Source of the DNA: Paenibacillus_AB hodogayensis
GTDB taxonomy: Bacteria; Bacillota; Bacilli; Paenibacillales; NBRC-103111
Reading direction: 5' to 3'
NCBI RefSeq assembly: GCF_039536325.1
Contig: NZ_BAAAYO010000010.1
Coordinates: forward strand, 868,001-932,000
Length of the DNA: 64,000 bases
The translations under genes were made by a program, and so were the position numbers. Numbering within the stretch: the first letter of the stretch is position 1; each line of letters opens with the position of its first letter. Shown here piece after piece: positions 19,113 to 27,915 of this stretch. The notes under the pieces are model-generated. The model searched no databases. It was not told the DNA's origin and saw only the letters and a program-made list of their open reading frames with translations.

Positions 19113-20449
19113 GCTCCCACCTCCCGCTGCGAATGGTCGTCCGCCGCGTAGCGGACATTGGCCGGACGGTTCAGTCCGAGATTATCGCGCAAAGTCGTAC
19201 CCTCGTATTCGGTGCGGAACAGCCCGCGGTTTTGCAGCTCGGGCACGACCCGGTCGACGAACAGCTCCAGCCCGCCCGGATACACCTGAGGCATGACGTT
19301 GAAGCCGTCCGCTCCTCCTTGGCGGAACCAAGCTTCCAGCGTATCGGCCAATTGCAGCGGCGTACCGGTAAAGGTGAAATGACCTCTCGCTCCCGCAAGC
19401 CGGTTGATCAGCTGCCGCAGCGTCAGCCGCTCGCGCTCGATCAGATCGAGCACGAGCTGGTGCCGGCTTTTGTTGCCGTTCACCTGCTCGGTGCGGCGGG
19501 CCGCTTCCACCGACAGCGGCTCGTCGATCCGCGAGGCGGACAGCTCCAGCCCCAGACGCTCGGACAGCCTGCGGACGGCTCCGTCCAGATCGATCAGCCG
19601 GAACAGTTCGTCCTCGATGTCCCGCGCCTCGGCTTCCGTCTCGGCCAGAATCGGGCTGATGCCCGGCATAATGATCAGCTCGTCGGGGCGGCGTCCGTAG
19701 CCGGCCAGTCGCGACTTCACGTCCGCGTAGAACGTCTGCGCCTCCCCAAGCGACTGCTGCGCGGTAAAGATCACCTCCGCGAAGCGGGCGGCAAAAGATC
19801 TGCCGGTCTCCGAGGAGCCGGCCTGCACGAGCACCGGATAGCCCTGCGGAGGGCGGGCAATGTTGAGCGGCCCCCTGACCTTGTAGCGATCACCTTGAAA
19901 GTTGATATCGTGCACTTTGCTGTTGTCGATATGGATGCCGCCAACCTTGTCGTTGACGATGGCGTCGTCCTCCCAGCTGTCCCACAGCCGCTTGACGATT
20001 TCGACGAACTCCTCTGCCGTCTCGTACCGCTCCGAGTGCTCCGGATGCTCCTCCCTGCTGAAATTGGGCGCCGCCGCCCCCGCTCCGGTCACGATGTTCC
20101 AGCCGGCCCGGCCTTTGCTGATATGGTCGAGCGAGGCGAATTTGCGGGCGACGTGAAACGGCTCGTTGTACGTCGTGCCGACGGTAGCGATCAGTCCGAT
20201 GCGCTTCGTCGCCGCCGCCAAGGCGGACAGCAGCGTGAACGGCTCCAGCTTGTTCGCGCGTCCCTCGTACCCGTCGGCCAAAAACAGCGAATCCAGCAAG
20301 CCGCGCTCGGCGGTTTGCGCAATCGCGCGAATATGCGAAAACTCGGTGTTTTTTTCCGGCGCCGCGCCGGGAAGCCGCCAAGATGCCTCATGATGTCCGG
20401 TTCCGAACAGAAAAGCGTTAAGATGCAGCTTTCTTGCCGATTGACTCAT
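19109..20449 (-). CDS. LLM class flavin-dependent monooxygenase, NtaA/SnaA/DszA family (copy 3)
   Basis: 446 residues from the ATG at 20449, which has AAGGAGG 8 bases upstream; a longer open frame starting at 20509 would run into the preceding gene and has no such site. Motifs: LNAFLFGTGHHEASWRLP, GRAGWNIVTGAGAAAPNF, IARPPQGYPVLVQAGSS, ELQNRGLFRTEYEG. First monooxygenase downstream of the two solute-binding lipoprotein genes (56-base gap), so the imported ligand may be its substrate. That is an inference from gene order. Confidence 0.88.
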   Translation of the reverse strand: MSQSARKLHLNAFLFGTGHHEASWRLPGAAPEKNTEFSHIRAIAQTAERGLLDSLFLADGYEGRANKLEPFTLLSALAAATKRIGLIATVGTTYNEPFHVARKFASLDHISKGRAGWNIVTGAGAAAPNFSREEHPEHSERYETAEEFVEIVKRLWDSWEDDAIVNDKVGGIHIDNSKVHDINFQGDRYKVRGPLNIARPPQGYPVLVQAGSSETGRSFAARFAEVIFTAQQSLGEAQTFYADVKSRLAGYGRRPDELIIMPGISPILAETEAEARDIEDELFRLIDLDGAVRRLSERLGLELSASRIDEPLSVEAARRTEQVNGNKSRHQLVLDLIERERLTLRQLINRLAGARGHFTFTGTPLQLADTLEAWFRQGGADGFNVMPQVYPGGLELFVDRVVPELQNRGLFRTEYEGTTLRDNLGLNRPANVRYAADDHSQREVGA

Positions 20450-20505
20450 GTCCCCTGCCTCCTTATCGTGCGGGAAATCGTACCTAAGCCGTCTCCCGCC
20501 GGCCG

Positions 20506-21861
20506 TCAAAATTCGCCCAGCGTCGTCCGCAGCGTCGCGACATCCTTGTTGATCGCCTCGCTGGCCTTGCGCACCGCCGAGTTCACATCCAATCCGTTGA
20601 TCGCCAAATCCTCGGCGGCCTCGGTCAGCCTTACGGTAATGTTCGACTCGTACGGGTGAATGAAATGCTCCTGCAGCGGCTTGCCGATAAATACGTTTTG
20701 CACCTGCTTGCCCTTCAACACCGGAATATCGAGGCCGTAATCGTTTTGCAGCTCGGTGGTCACGACAGCCGGCACCCGGCCGTTGCGGGCCAAAATGCGC
20801 TGTCCGTCGTCCGACAAAATCTCGGCTATCACCTGGAACGCCTCGTCCTTATGCTTGCTCTTGCTGTTGACCGACAGCGCATGGATTTGCGCCCCGCGCG
20901 TCGAGCCGAGCTTGTCGGGAAACGTTGGCGTCGGCGCGATGTCCCAGTTGAACTCGACCCCTTGCTGCCGCAGCTCCTCAAGCGGGCCGACCATGTTGGC
21001 GAGCCACGAGACGCGCATCCCGATAATCTGATCCTTCATGAAATGGTCCCGCGTCCAGTTCCACTTTTTGTCGGCGGTAATGTAACCCGGGGTATCGAAA
21101 ATTTTCTTCTGCAGCTCGAATACCCGGCGCCAATCGGGCGTATCGATGGCCGCGTTGCCGGTCTGCCGGTCGAGCACCGGATTTTCCAGCGACTTGGCCA
21201 GCCCGGTCAAATTATCCGCCACAAGCCCGATGTAGTGGATGCCATTCACCGTTCGCGTCAGCTTGGCGCCGAGCTCGACCGCCTGGTCCCACGTCAGCTG
21301 CTGCGCGGTCGGATACGGAACGCCGAACTTGTCGAAGATGTCCTTGTTGTAGTACATGATGTGCTGATTGATATTGAACGGTATGGCCAGGACGGCGTCG
21401 CCCTTGCCTTTCGTAATATCCTTGATGTAGTCGTAACCGACCGGCTTCAGCCGGCTTTCGTCGAACTTGTGCCGCTTGATCAGCTCCCGCAAATCCTCGT
21501 AAACCCCGGTGCGGATCACCGTCTGCGACATGCTCCCGAAGATAAGATCGGGCGTATAGGTGGACAGCACTTCCGTGGCCGTCGCGTTCGAAGCGGACTG
21601 AATGCGCTCGATCGTCACGTTCGGATACTTCTTATGGATCGGATCGGCGATCATGGTGGCGAATTCGATGTCCGTGAACGTGGCGCCCGTCGTGTAAAGA
21701 GACAGTTTCAGCGGCTCCGCGCCCAGCTTTTTGTAAGAGGCCGGGCTATCGGAGCCGGCTCCCGATGCGGTCTGTCCGTTTCCGGGGGATTGGGCGGATG
21801 AGCACGCCGCAAGCAATAGAACCAGCAACAGCAGATGAATCGTCAACATTCTCTTTACCAT
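20506..21861 (-). CDS. Extracellular solute-binding lipoprotein, ABC transporter (paralogue 2)
   Basis: 451 residues. Lipoprotein signal with lipobox LLAAC (Cys20), then a Ser/Gly-rich linker, then a family-1-like carbohydrate-type binding fold (PNVTIERIQ, LAIPFNINQHIMYYNKDIF, WNWTRDHFMKDQIIGMRVSWLANM, LSDDGQRILARNGRVPAV). It delivers a ligand to membrane permeases; the nearest are the MalF/MalG-type pair at 23.8-25.6 kb. It is about two-thirds identical by eye to the next gene upstream, including the ribosome-binding leader (AGGCGGTG). Followed 56 bases later by a monooxygenase. Confidence 0.88.
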   Translation of the reverse strand: MVKRMLTIHLLLLVLLLAACSSAQSPGNGQTASGAGSDSPASYKKLGAEPLKLSLYTTGATFTDIEFATMIADPIHKKYPNVTIERIQSASNATATEVLSTYTPDLIFGSMSQTVIRTGVYEDLRELIKRHKFDESRLKPVGYDYIKDITKGKGDAVLAIPFNINQHIMYYNKDIFDKFGVPYPTAQQLTWDQAVELGAKLTRTVNGIHYIGLVADNLTGLAKSLENPVLDRQTGNAAIDTPDWRRVFELQKKIFDTPGYITADKKWNWTRDHFMKDQIIGMRVSWLANMVGPLEELRQQGVEFNWDIAPTPTFPDKLGSTRGAQIHALSVNSKSKHKDEAFQVIAEILSDDGQRILARNGRVPAVVTTELQNDYGLDIPVLKGKQVQNVFIGKPLQEHFIHPYESNITVRLTEAAEDLAINGLDVNSAVRKASEAINKDVATLRTTLGEF

Positions 21862-22101
21862 GGAAAGTACACCGCCTATCGTTCGGATAGGGCAGCCCGG
21901 CGACTCCGGCGGAAGAGGGCCGGCTTAAAGCCGGCGCTCTCCCTGTCCGGGGTCCATAAGAAGTCTGACGGCTGCCGGTCGGAAGAAAGGACATGACCGT
22001 TTCGTAACGAGAGCGCAGGAAGCTCTCTCGCGGCGCTTCATCCGCTCGGCCTCGAACGGCCGGCCTGTCGGCCGCTTGAGCCGAACGGATCGTTATTGTC
22101 G
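21862..22101 (-). other. GC-rich spacer between the two solute-binding genes, with two hairpins
   Basis: 240 bases without a gene. Two GC-rich inverted repeats are visible, GCCGGC-TTTAA-GCCGGC (about 21931-21947) and GGCCG...CGGCC (about 22059-22073). Neither has a T-run, so they are more likely mRNA-processing or stability elements than terminators. Confidence 0.4.
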
Positions 22102-23472
22102 TTACGGAGCGCCGATCGTCGTCTTCAGCGTCTCGACCTCCTTGTTGATCGCTTCCGACGCTTTGCGGATGGTGGCATTGACGTCCAGACCGTTAATCGC
22201 CAGATCGGCTCCGGCGTCGGTCAACTTCGACGTAATTTCCAGCTCGTACGGATGAACATAGTGCTCCTGAAGCGGCGAGCCGACGAATACGTTTTGCACG
22301 GTTTTGCCCTTCAGCACCGGTATGTCCAGACCGTACTCCTTCTCTAGGGCCGGGTTGATGACCGCCGGAACGCGCCCGTTTCTCGCCAAGATCTTCTGAC
22401 CGTCGTCCGACAAAATTTCCGCGATCACCTGGAACGCTTCATCCTTGTGCTTACTCTTGCTGTTGACGGAAAGCGAGTGAATTTGCGCTTCTCTCGTCTT
22501 GCCGAGCTGATCGGCGAAGTTCGGAGCGGGCGCGATGTCCCAGTTGAATTCCACGCCCTGCTGGCGCAGCTCCTCCATCGGCCCGACCATGTTGGCAAGC
22601 CACGTCACGCGGATGCCGATCGTCTGATCTTTGTAAAACTCCTCGCGGCCGTAATTCCACTTTTTGTCCGGAGCGACGTAACCGGGGATTTCGAATATCT
22701 TTTTGTTCAGCTCGAAAATGCGCCGCCATTCCGGCGTATCCAGCGCCGCCTTGCCCGTCGTGCGGTCCACGTACGGCAGCCCGAGCCCTTTGGCCAGACC
22801 GGTCAAATTGTCTACGGACAGCCCGACGTAGCGCTTGCCGTTGTCCGTCCGGGTCAGCTTGCGCGCCATATCGAGCACTTCGTCCCACGTCTGCTGCTTG
22901 TTCGTCGGATACGGAACCCCGAACTTGTCGAAGATGTCCTTGTTGTAGTAAAGCACGTGCTGGTTGGCGTTGAACGGGATGGCGATGATGGCGTCGCCCT
23001 TGCCCTTCGTAATTTCCTTGATGTAATCGTACAAAATCGGCTTGATGCGCGATTCGTCGAACTTGTGCAGCTTGATCAGTCCGCGCAAATCCTCATACGC
23101 CCCGGTGCGGATGATCCGCTGGTGCGAGGACGAAGACGAATAAATGATGTCCGGCGTATAAGTCGACAGCACCTCCTCGTTGGTCGTCTGGGCCGCCGGC
23201 GAGATGCGCTCGATCGTCACGTTCGGATATTTGGCCTTGATCGGCGCGGCGATCAGCGTATTGAATTCCACGTCCGGGAACGTGCCGCTCGTGCTGAAGA
23301 ACGTCAGCTTCAGCGGCTCTTCGCCGAGCTTCTTGAAGCTGGCCTTCTGCTCCGCATTGCCGGCCGCCCCCCCTGCAGCCGGAGCCCCGGCGTCGCCGCC
23401 GTCTTTGCCGCACGCGGCCAGCAGGCTGACCGCGAGTACTGCGTTTACCGTCAATACTAGTTTCTTCTTCAT
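22102..23472 (-). CDS. Extracellular solute-binding lipoprotein, ABC transporter (paralogue 1)
   Basis: 456 residues from the ATG at 23472 (MKKKLVLTVNAVLAVSLLAAC), with lipobox Cys21. The start is supported by AGGCGGTG upstream, in the same place as in the paralogue. Binding-protein features match paralogue 2 along the whole length. After a 311-base regulatory gap it follows the MalF/MalG-type permease pair on the same strand, so it is the likely partner of those permeases, with the MsmX-like ATPase as energiser. It is carbohydrate-type by fold, but its genomic partners are flavin monooxygenases, so a sulfur-containing ligand is possible. Confidence 0.88.
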   Translation of the reverse strand: MKKKLVLTVNAVLAVSLLAACGKDGGDAGAPAAGGAAGNAEQKASFKKLGEEPLKLTFFSTSGTFPDVEFNTLIAAPIKAKYPNVTIERISPAAQTTNEEVLSTYTPDIIYSSSSSHQRIIRTGAYEDLRGLIKLHKFDESRIKPILYDYIKEITKGKGDAIIAIPFNANQHVLYYNKDIFDKFGVPYPTNKQQTWDEVLDMARKLTRTDNGKRYVGLSVDNLTGLAKGLGLPYVDRTTGKAALDTPEWRRIFELNKKIFEIPGYVAPDKKWNYGREEFYKDQTIGIRVTWLANMVGPMEELRQQGVEFNWDIAPAPNFADQLGKTREAQIHSLSVNSKSKHKDEAFQVIAEILSDDGQKILARNGRVPAVINPALEKEYGLDIPVLKGKTVQNVFVGSPLQEHYVHPYELEITSKLTDAGADLAINGLDVNATIRKASEAINKEVETLKTTIGAP

Positions 23473-23783
23473 CTCCAAGACACCGCCTGTTATCGAGTTT
23501 ATAATCATGCTGTACCGTACCGCCGCTTGCCGCCTTCTAAGGGCCGCAAGCCGGCAAACCCCTTTTGCAAGCCGCCTCGTCGTATTGTCGCATCTTCGTT
23601 TCCAGGCATTCCCCCTTTCCTATAAATCTTATTTATCAAACCTGTTTACTAGGTATTTGGACATGCAGAATTGGCTAAACATCCGCCTCGCCGCACAAGG
23701 CCCCCCATGCATGACGGTTCGCTGCATGACGTCAACCGGTTTGACCGTATAGGCCGGGCCGGCCGGAAGCCGGCCGCGCACCG
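23473..23783 (-). promoter_or_regulatory. Gap before the solute-binding genes with a perfect dyad
   Basis: 311 bases with no gene. It holds a perfect inverted repeat ATAAAT-CTT-ATTTAT at 23622-23636, next to AACCTGTTTACTAGGT (23639-23654). This AT-rich island in GC-rich surroundings is a likely operator/promoter region for the two binding-protein genes and the monooxygenases behind them. A GC-rich hairpin at about 23756-23775 follows the permease stop but lacks a T-run. Confidence 0.4.
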
Positions 23784-24749
23784 CTACTCGACGAGCCCCG
23801 TCCGTTCTACCCCTTCGATGAACCAGCGCTGGGCGAAAAAGTAGACGACCAGCAGGGGCACGATAATGAGGAACGCCGCCGCCATCTTGATCGACTCCGC
23901 GTACACGGTCATCTCCCCCGCGCCCGCCGCCAGCTTCAGCTCGGCGGCCAGCCGGGCGAGCGTAATCGACAGCGGCACGTTCTGAGCGGTGAACATGAAG
24001 ATCGACGGCAAATAAAAGTCGTTCCAGTTCCAGACGAACGAGAATAGCACGACGACGACGATCGCCGACTTGGAGAGCGGGAACATGACGCGGAAGAACA
24101 GCTTGATCGCGTTGGCCCCGTCCATCCGCGCCGCTTCGTCCAGCTCCTTCGGCAAGTTCGAATAGAACGAGCGGTAGATGATGACGAACATCGCTCCCTT
24201 CAGCCCGTGCCCGAACAGCGCCGGCACGACCATCGGCAGAAACGTGTCCATCCACCCGAACCCTTTGAACAGCATGATCGACGGCAGGATGATGACCTGC
24301 GGCGGCATAATGAAGGTGAACAGCAAGAGCGACACCCACAAGTTTTTGAGCGGAAAATCGAGCCGCGCGAACGCGTAGCCGGCTACCGCGCAAGAAAAAA
24401 TTTGCAGCACCGAGACGGACGCCGACAGCGAGATGCTGATGAAGAAGCTTTTCACGTAATGCAGAATGCGCGTCGCCTCCGCCAGATGTCCGAAATAAAG
24501 CGACTTCGGCACCCAGATGACGGTCGGGTCCAAAATGTTTTGCGCATCCTTGACCATTGTCGTGACCATGTACAGGATCGGTTTGATATAAATGAACGCC
24601 ACGTTGATCAGAATGACGTACAGCAAGATTTTGAACAAAATGCCCTTGTCGAACTCCACGCCGATAAACCGGTATTTCAAAAAGTCGAGCGTATTGCGCA
24701 AGGCCGCTTCCGGCACACGATTCAGCCCGCTCCGCTTTTGCGGCTCCAT
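23784..24749 (-). CDS. Carbohydrate ABC transporter permease, MalG type
   Basis: 321 residues from the ATG at 24749 (GGGGAGGG upstream); the longer open frame upstream overlaps the previous gene and is not translated. About six membrane segments and the EAA loop that contacts the ATPase (KELDEAARMDGANAIKLFFRVMFPLSKSA). C-terminal end FIEGVERTGLVE is typical of MalG-type proteins (…GLTAGAVKG-like position). Forms a pore with the MalF-type subunit encoded just upstream. No dedicated ATPase gene lies beside it; the MsmX-like protein at 34.8-35.9 kb probably serves. Confidence 0.9.
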   Translation of the reverse strand: MEPQKRSGLNRVPEAALRNTLDFLKYRFIGVEFDKGILFKILLYVILINVAFIYIKPILYMVTTMVKDAQNILDPTVIWVPKSLYFGHLAEATRILHYVKSFFISISLSASVSVLQIFSCAVAGYAFARLDFPLKNLWVSLLLFTFIMPPQVIILPSIMLFKGFGWMDTFLPMVVPALFGHGLKGAMFVIIYRSFYSNLPKELDEAARMDGANAIKLFFRVMFPLSKSAIVVVVLFSFVWNWNDFYLPSIFMFTAQNVPLSITLARLAAELKLAAGAGEMTVYAESIKMAAAFLIIVPLLVVYFFAQRWFIEGVERTGLVE

Positions 24750-24778
24750 GGCCTTTCCCTCCCCTTGTATGGCCTCTT

Positions 24779-25648
24779 CTACGCCCGGCTTCCGGCAAGC
24801 GCTTTGTCCACCCGGCTGTACAGCAGCAGCGTCAGTCCCACGAACAGCAATATAATGGAGAAATAAATCCAGGCGAGCGCGCTCGAGCTGCCGTAGTTCG
24901 TCGTATTGACCTTGGATACGATCGGGTTGGACGGAAACGTGAACAGATCGACGACCGTGTACATTAGGTTCAGGAACATATACGGCACGAGACCGGGCAG
25001 CGTAATTTTCCAGAACGTATTCCACGGCGTGGAGCCGTCGATGCGCGCCGCCTCGTACATCGAGGGCGACAGCGTCTGCCGGCCGGCCAGGAAGATCAGA
25101 ATCTGCACCCCGGAATACCACAGCACGAGCACGAAGGAGCCGAGCACCGTCTGGATCGGCTTCGCCCACGATTCCGGCACGTAGTCGTGCAGGTAAGCAT
25201 CGATCTTGAGCGCCTGCATGATCATCAGCGAGCCTTCGCCCTGATTGATGAACTCCTGCACGATCTGCCCGGAAGAGAAGATGACCGGCAGGAAAAAGAC
25301 GATCCGGAACAGCGTCCGCGCCGGAAAGCGGATATTGAGCAAAATCGCCACCATCAGCGAAAATACGAGAATGATCGGAATCATCATCGCCGACTCGCGC
25401 AAAAACGGAAACAGGTCGTTATACAGCAGGCTGCCGTTGGAGACGAGTATTTCCTTGTAGTTTTTGAACCCCACATACGTGTACACGACCGAATTGACCG
25501 TGATCCTCACCTGGAAAAAGCTCATATACAGCGAGTACCCGAGCGGATAGGCGACGAAGGCGAAAAAACCGAATATCCACGGCGCGATAAACATCGAGCC
25601 TTCCAGTTTGCGAAGCGTGGACGTGCTCAATCTGTCGGTTAGTTTCAT
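24779..25648 (-). CDS. Sugar ABC transporter permease, MalF/UgpA type
   Basis: 289 residues with six predicted membrane segments and an EAA motif (PSMYEAARIDGSTPWNTFWKITLPGLVPYM). The ATG overlaps the stop of the DUF5696 gene by four bases (ATGA) and is preceded by GGGAG. First subunit of the second permease pair in this cluster. Works with the MalG-type protein encoded 29 bases downstream. Confidence 0.9.
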   Translation of the reverse strand: MKLTDRLSTSTLRKLEGSMFIAPWIFGFFAFVAYPLGYSLYMSFFQVRITVNSVVYTYVGFKNYKEILVSNGSLLYNDLFPFLRESAMMIPIILVFSLMVAILLNIRFPARTLFRIVFFLPVIFSSGQIVQEFINQGEGSLMIMQALKIDAYLHDYVPESWAKPIQTVLGSFVLVLWYSGVQILIFLAGRQTLSPSMYEAARIDGSTPWNTFWKITLPGLVPYMFLNLMYTVVDLFTFPSNPIVSKVNTTNYGSSSALAWIYFSIILLFVGLTLLLYSRVDKALAGSRA

Positions 25649-27915
25649 GGCGCAGCTTCTCCCTTGACGACGACGAAATCTTGTCCGGGCACCCGCAGCT
25701 TACCCTCGGTATACTCCGTCGAGTTGTAGTTGACGATGATCCGGTACTTGCCCTCGTATACCGTTTCCTTCACGTTCGGCGCAAGCGCGCGGTGTCCGAC
25801 GATGGCCTTGTCCTGAACGGCCGAGAGCGCTTCGTCGGTTCTGCGGTACTCCTCCGTCAGGCTGTCGAGCCAGTCCTTGTAATTCAGACTGTACTGCCAG
25901 ATGGAATAGGCGTCCTTCAGCTTATCCGAAGCCGAGCTGGTGAAGATATACGTCGGGTAAGCCCCGTATTCGATGCTGCGCAGGAAGGCATTGCGCGATT
26001 CGTCCCGCAGGTTGGCCCATTCCGACGTATAGCCGATCAAGCCGTGCAGCGCGATCTGCGCGAACGGCACTGCCTCGTCGAAGAAAATATCGTACGAATA
26101 ATCATCGGCGAGCCTCGGAAGGTGATCGATCTGGTCCCACACATAAGCGTTCGCGTTATTGGCGGCAACGGCTCCGAGCGATTGCTTCGTCCGGTCGAAG
26201 ATGTCCCTCTGGACGCCGATCGCCTCGCCGCGGCTGGCCCGGTAGCGGCTGTTGTAATCGGTGCTGAGCAGGCTGCCGATGCCGTCCTCGAAATAAATGC
26301 CGTCCGCCCCGAGTCCTTTGAAGTCCGGCAAATCGGAGGCGACCTTCTTCCGGTAAAAGCCCGGGCTGACGAACGAGCTCGGGTCCTGCCTGCCGGTGAG
26401 CTGCGTTTCCAGCACGTTGCCGGCCAAATCCCGCAAACCGTCGCGTCTCGGCCAGAAGCCTTTGCCGTCGTTGTTGATCGAATAATTCGCCGCCAAGTAC
26501 ACCGGGATGCTTAGAGAATGGGCGAAATCGATGAACGCCTTCATGCCCTTGTTGCCCCCGAGCCGCGAATCGACCGGGAAATAGTCGCCGTGCGTGCTGT
26601 AGCCGTCGCCCTGCCAGCCGGCATAATGAACGGTCAGGTTGCGGATGCCCCGGTCGTAAATATCTTGAACGAGCCGGACCGCCTCCGATGTCGGGGTCGC
26701 CGTCTTATACCGGTCGAGCAGCAGCCCTTTCTCGATATCGCCGCCGATCAGGTCGATATACAGCGGGATGCCCTGCCGGGTCGGCTGCCGCGGCTTGACG
26801 CCCTTCTCGTTTTGCAGATAGGAACGGTACACCGCAGCCATGCCGACGTAATCGTTCGTTTGCGGGCCGAGCACGTAATAGCGGACAGTCCGCCGGGGAA
26901 CGGCGAATTTGTCGGCGGAGTAGGTGAAGAAGCCGTCCGCCGTGCTTTTGCTGACGCTTTGGAAGAATCGCTTGCGGTACTGCCATTCGGCCGTCACCCA
27001 GTTGGAGATGCCCACCGAGCCAGACGGGGCCGCATAGACGTTGGCCGCCTCCGCGCCCTCGGTCACGACGGCGAGAAAGCCCTGGCTGCCCGATTTCAGC
27101 CCGAACACCGGGAACGTCACCGGCTGCCGCTCCGTGTTCTCCTTGTAGAAGGAACCGTCGCTGCCGTAGATGCTTTCGTTGTAAGTCAGCTGCTGCATGA
27201 TGCGGTTTGGCTTGAAGCGGATAAGCGCCCCGGAGCCGTCCGGCACGAAGAGATAGCCGTCCTGGCCGTCGGTAGGCTTGCTGCCGAACAGCGGATACAG
27301 CTTGGCGTTCAGCAGGCTGAAGCTGCCTCCCTCGACGATGCCTTCGTCGAGAATCGACGTCTCCACGTAGTTGTTTTTCAACGCCACCTCGACGGGAATT
27401 TTGAACTGTCCCTTGCCGAACACGAACGTCGCCCGGAAGCCGTCCGCCGTCGTCTGGAACCCTTCCACGAAGCCGTCCTCGCCGATCAGGCCTACGGTTT
27501 TCGTCGCCGATTTGAAGTTCGAGATGTTGGCGTATTCCACGATAATCGGCGACAGCAGGTTGTTTTTCCAGCCTGCGGGGAGCGTCTCCTTGGCCCAGTA
27601 AGCCGGGTCCGGGTAAGAGCGCAGCACGCTGCCGTTCGCTTTGTCGAGCACCTGAAAATGCCCGGTTACGCTGTCTGCCAGCAGCTTCAGCGAAGCCGAT
27701 TCGGCCACAGGCTTGAAGCGTTCCTCCGGCGGCAGGACAGGCGGCAGCACGGTGCTGCCCGCGCTTGCGAACGCGCCGGCCGGCGCCGTTTTGGCCGGTA
27801 AGGTCGAGGCTTGTTTTTGCCAGCTCCATATTTGCACGCCCAGCCACAAGGTGGCGGCCAGCACGACCGCGGAAGCCGATACCGTCCATAGAAGCCGCAC
27901 TTTCGATAACGTCAC
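25645..27915 (-). CDS. DUF5696-type membrane-anchored protein, possible glycosidase fold
   Basis: 756 residues. The GTG start overlaps the stop of the NHL/Yip1 gene (GTGA), with AGGAGG 8 bases upstream. One N-terminal membrane segment (about residues 8-30), then an external part. The middle region (about 400-620) reads like a TIM-barrel glycoside hydrolase: IPLYIDLIGG, VRLVQDIYDRGIRNLTVHYAGWQGDG, GIYFEDGIGSLLSTDY, with several buried acids. This is the DUF5696 architecture I know from Paenibacillus transporter clusters; its activity is not established. Being translationally coupled to transporter genes suggests it trims or senses a glycan before uptake. Confidence 0.75.
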   Translation of the reverse strand: MTLSKVRLLWTVSASAVVLAATLWLGVQIWSWQKQASTLPAKTAPAGAFASAGSTVLPPVLPPEERFKPVAESASLKLLADSVTGHFQVLDKANGSVLRSYPDPAYWAKETLPAGWKNNLLSPIIVEYANISNFKSATKTVGLIGEDGFVEGFQTTADGFRATFVFGKGQFKIPVEVALKNNYVETSILDEGIVEGGSFSLLNAKLYPLFGSKPTDGQDGYLFVPDGSGALIRFKPNRIMQQLTYNESIYGSDGSFYKENTERQPVTFPVFGLKSGSQGFLAVVTEGAEAANVYAAPSGSVGISNWVTAEWQYRKRFFQSVSKSTADGFFTYSADKFAVPRRTVRYYVLGPQTNDYVGMAAVYRSYLQNEKGVKPRQPTRQGIPLYIDLIGGDIEKGLLLDRYKTATPTSEAVRLVQDIYDRGIRNLTVHYAGWQGDGYSTHGDYFPVDSRLGGNKGMKAFIDFAHSLSIPVYLAANYSINNDGKGFWPRRDGLRDLAGNVLETQLTGRQDPSSFVSPGFYRKKVASDLPDFKGLGADGIYFEDGIGSLLSTDYNSRYRASRGEAIGVQRDIFDRTKQSLGAVAANNANAYVWDQIDHLPRLADDYSYDIFFDEAVPFAQIALHGLIGYTSEWANLRDESRNAFLRSIEYGAYPTYIFTSSASDKLKDAYSIWQYSLNYKDWLDSLTEEYRRTDEALSAVQDKAIVGHRALAPNVKETVYEGKYRIIVNYNSTEYTEGKLRVPGQDFVVVKGEAAP

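Noticed and set aside
21926..22075. GC-rich hairpins between the two binding-protein genes as terminators
   Set aside because: They lack T-runs on either strand; kept only as possible RNA-stability elements.
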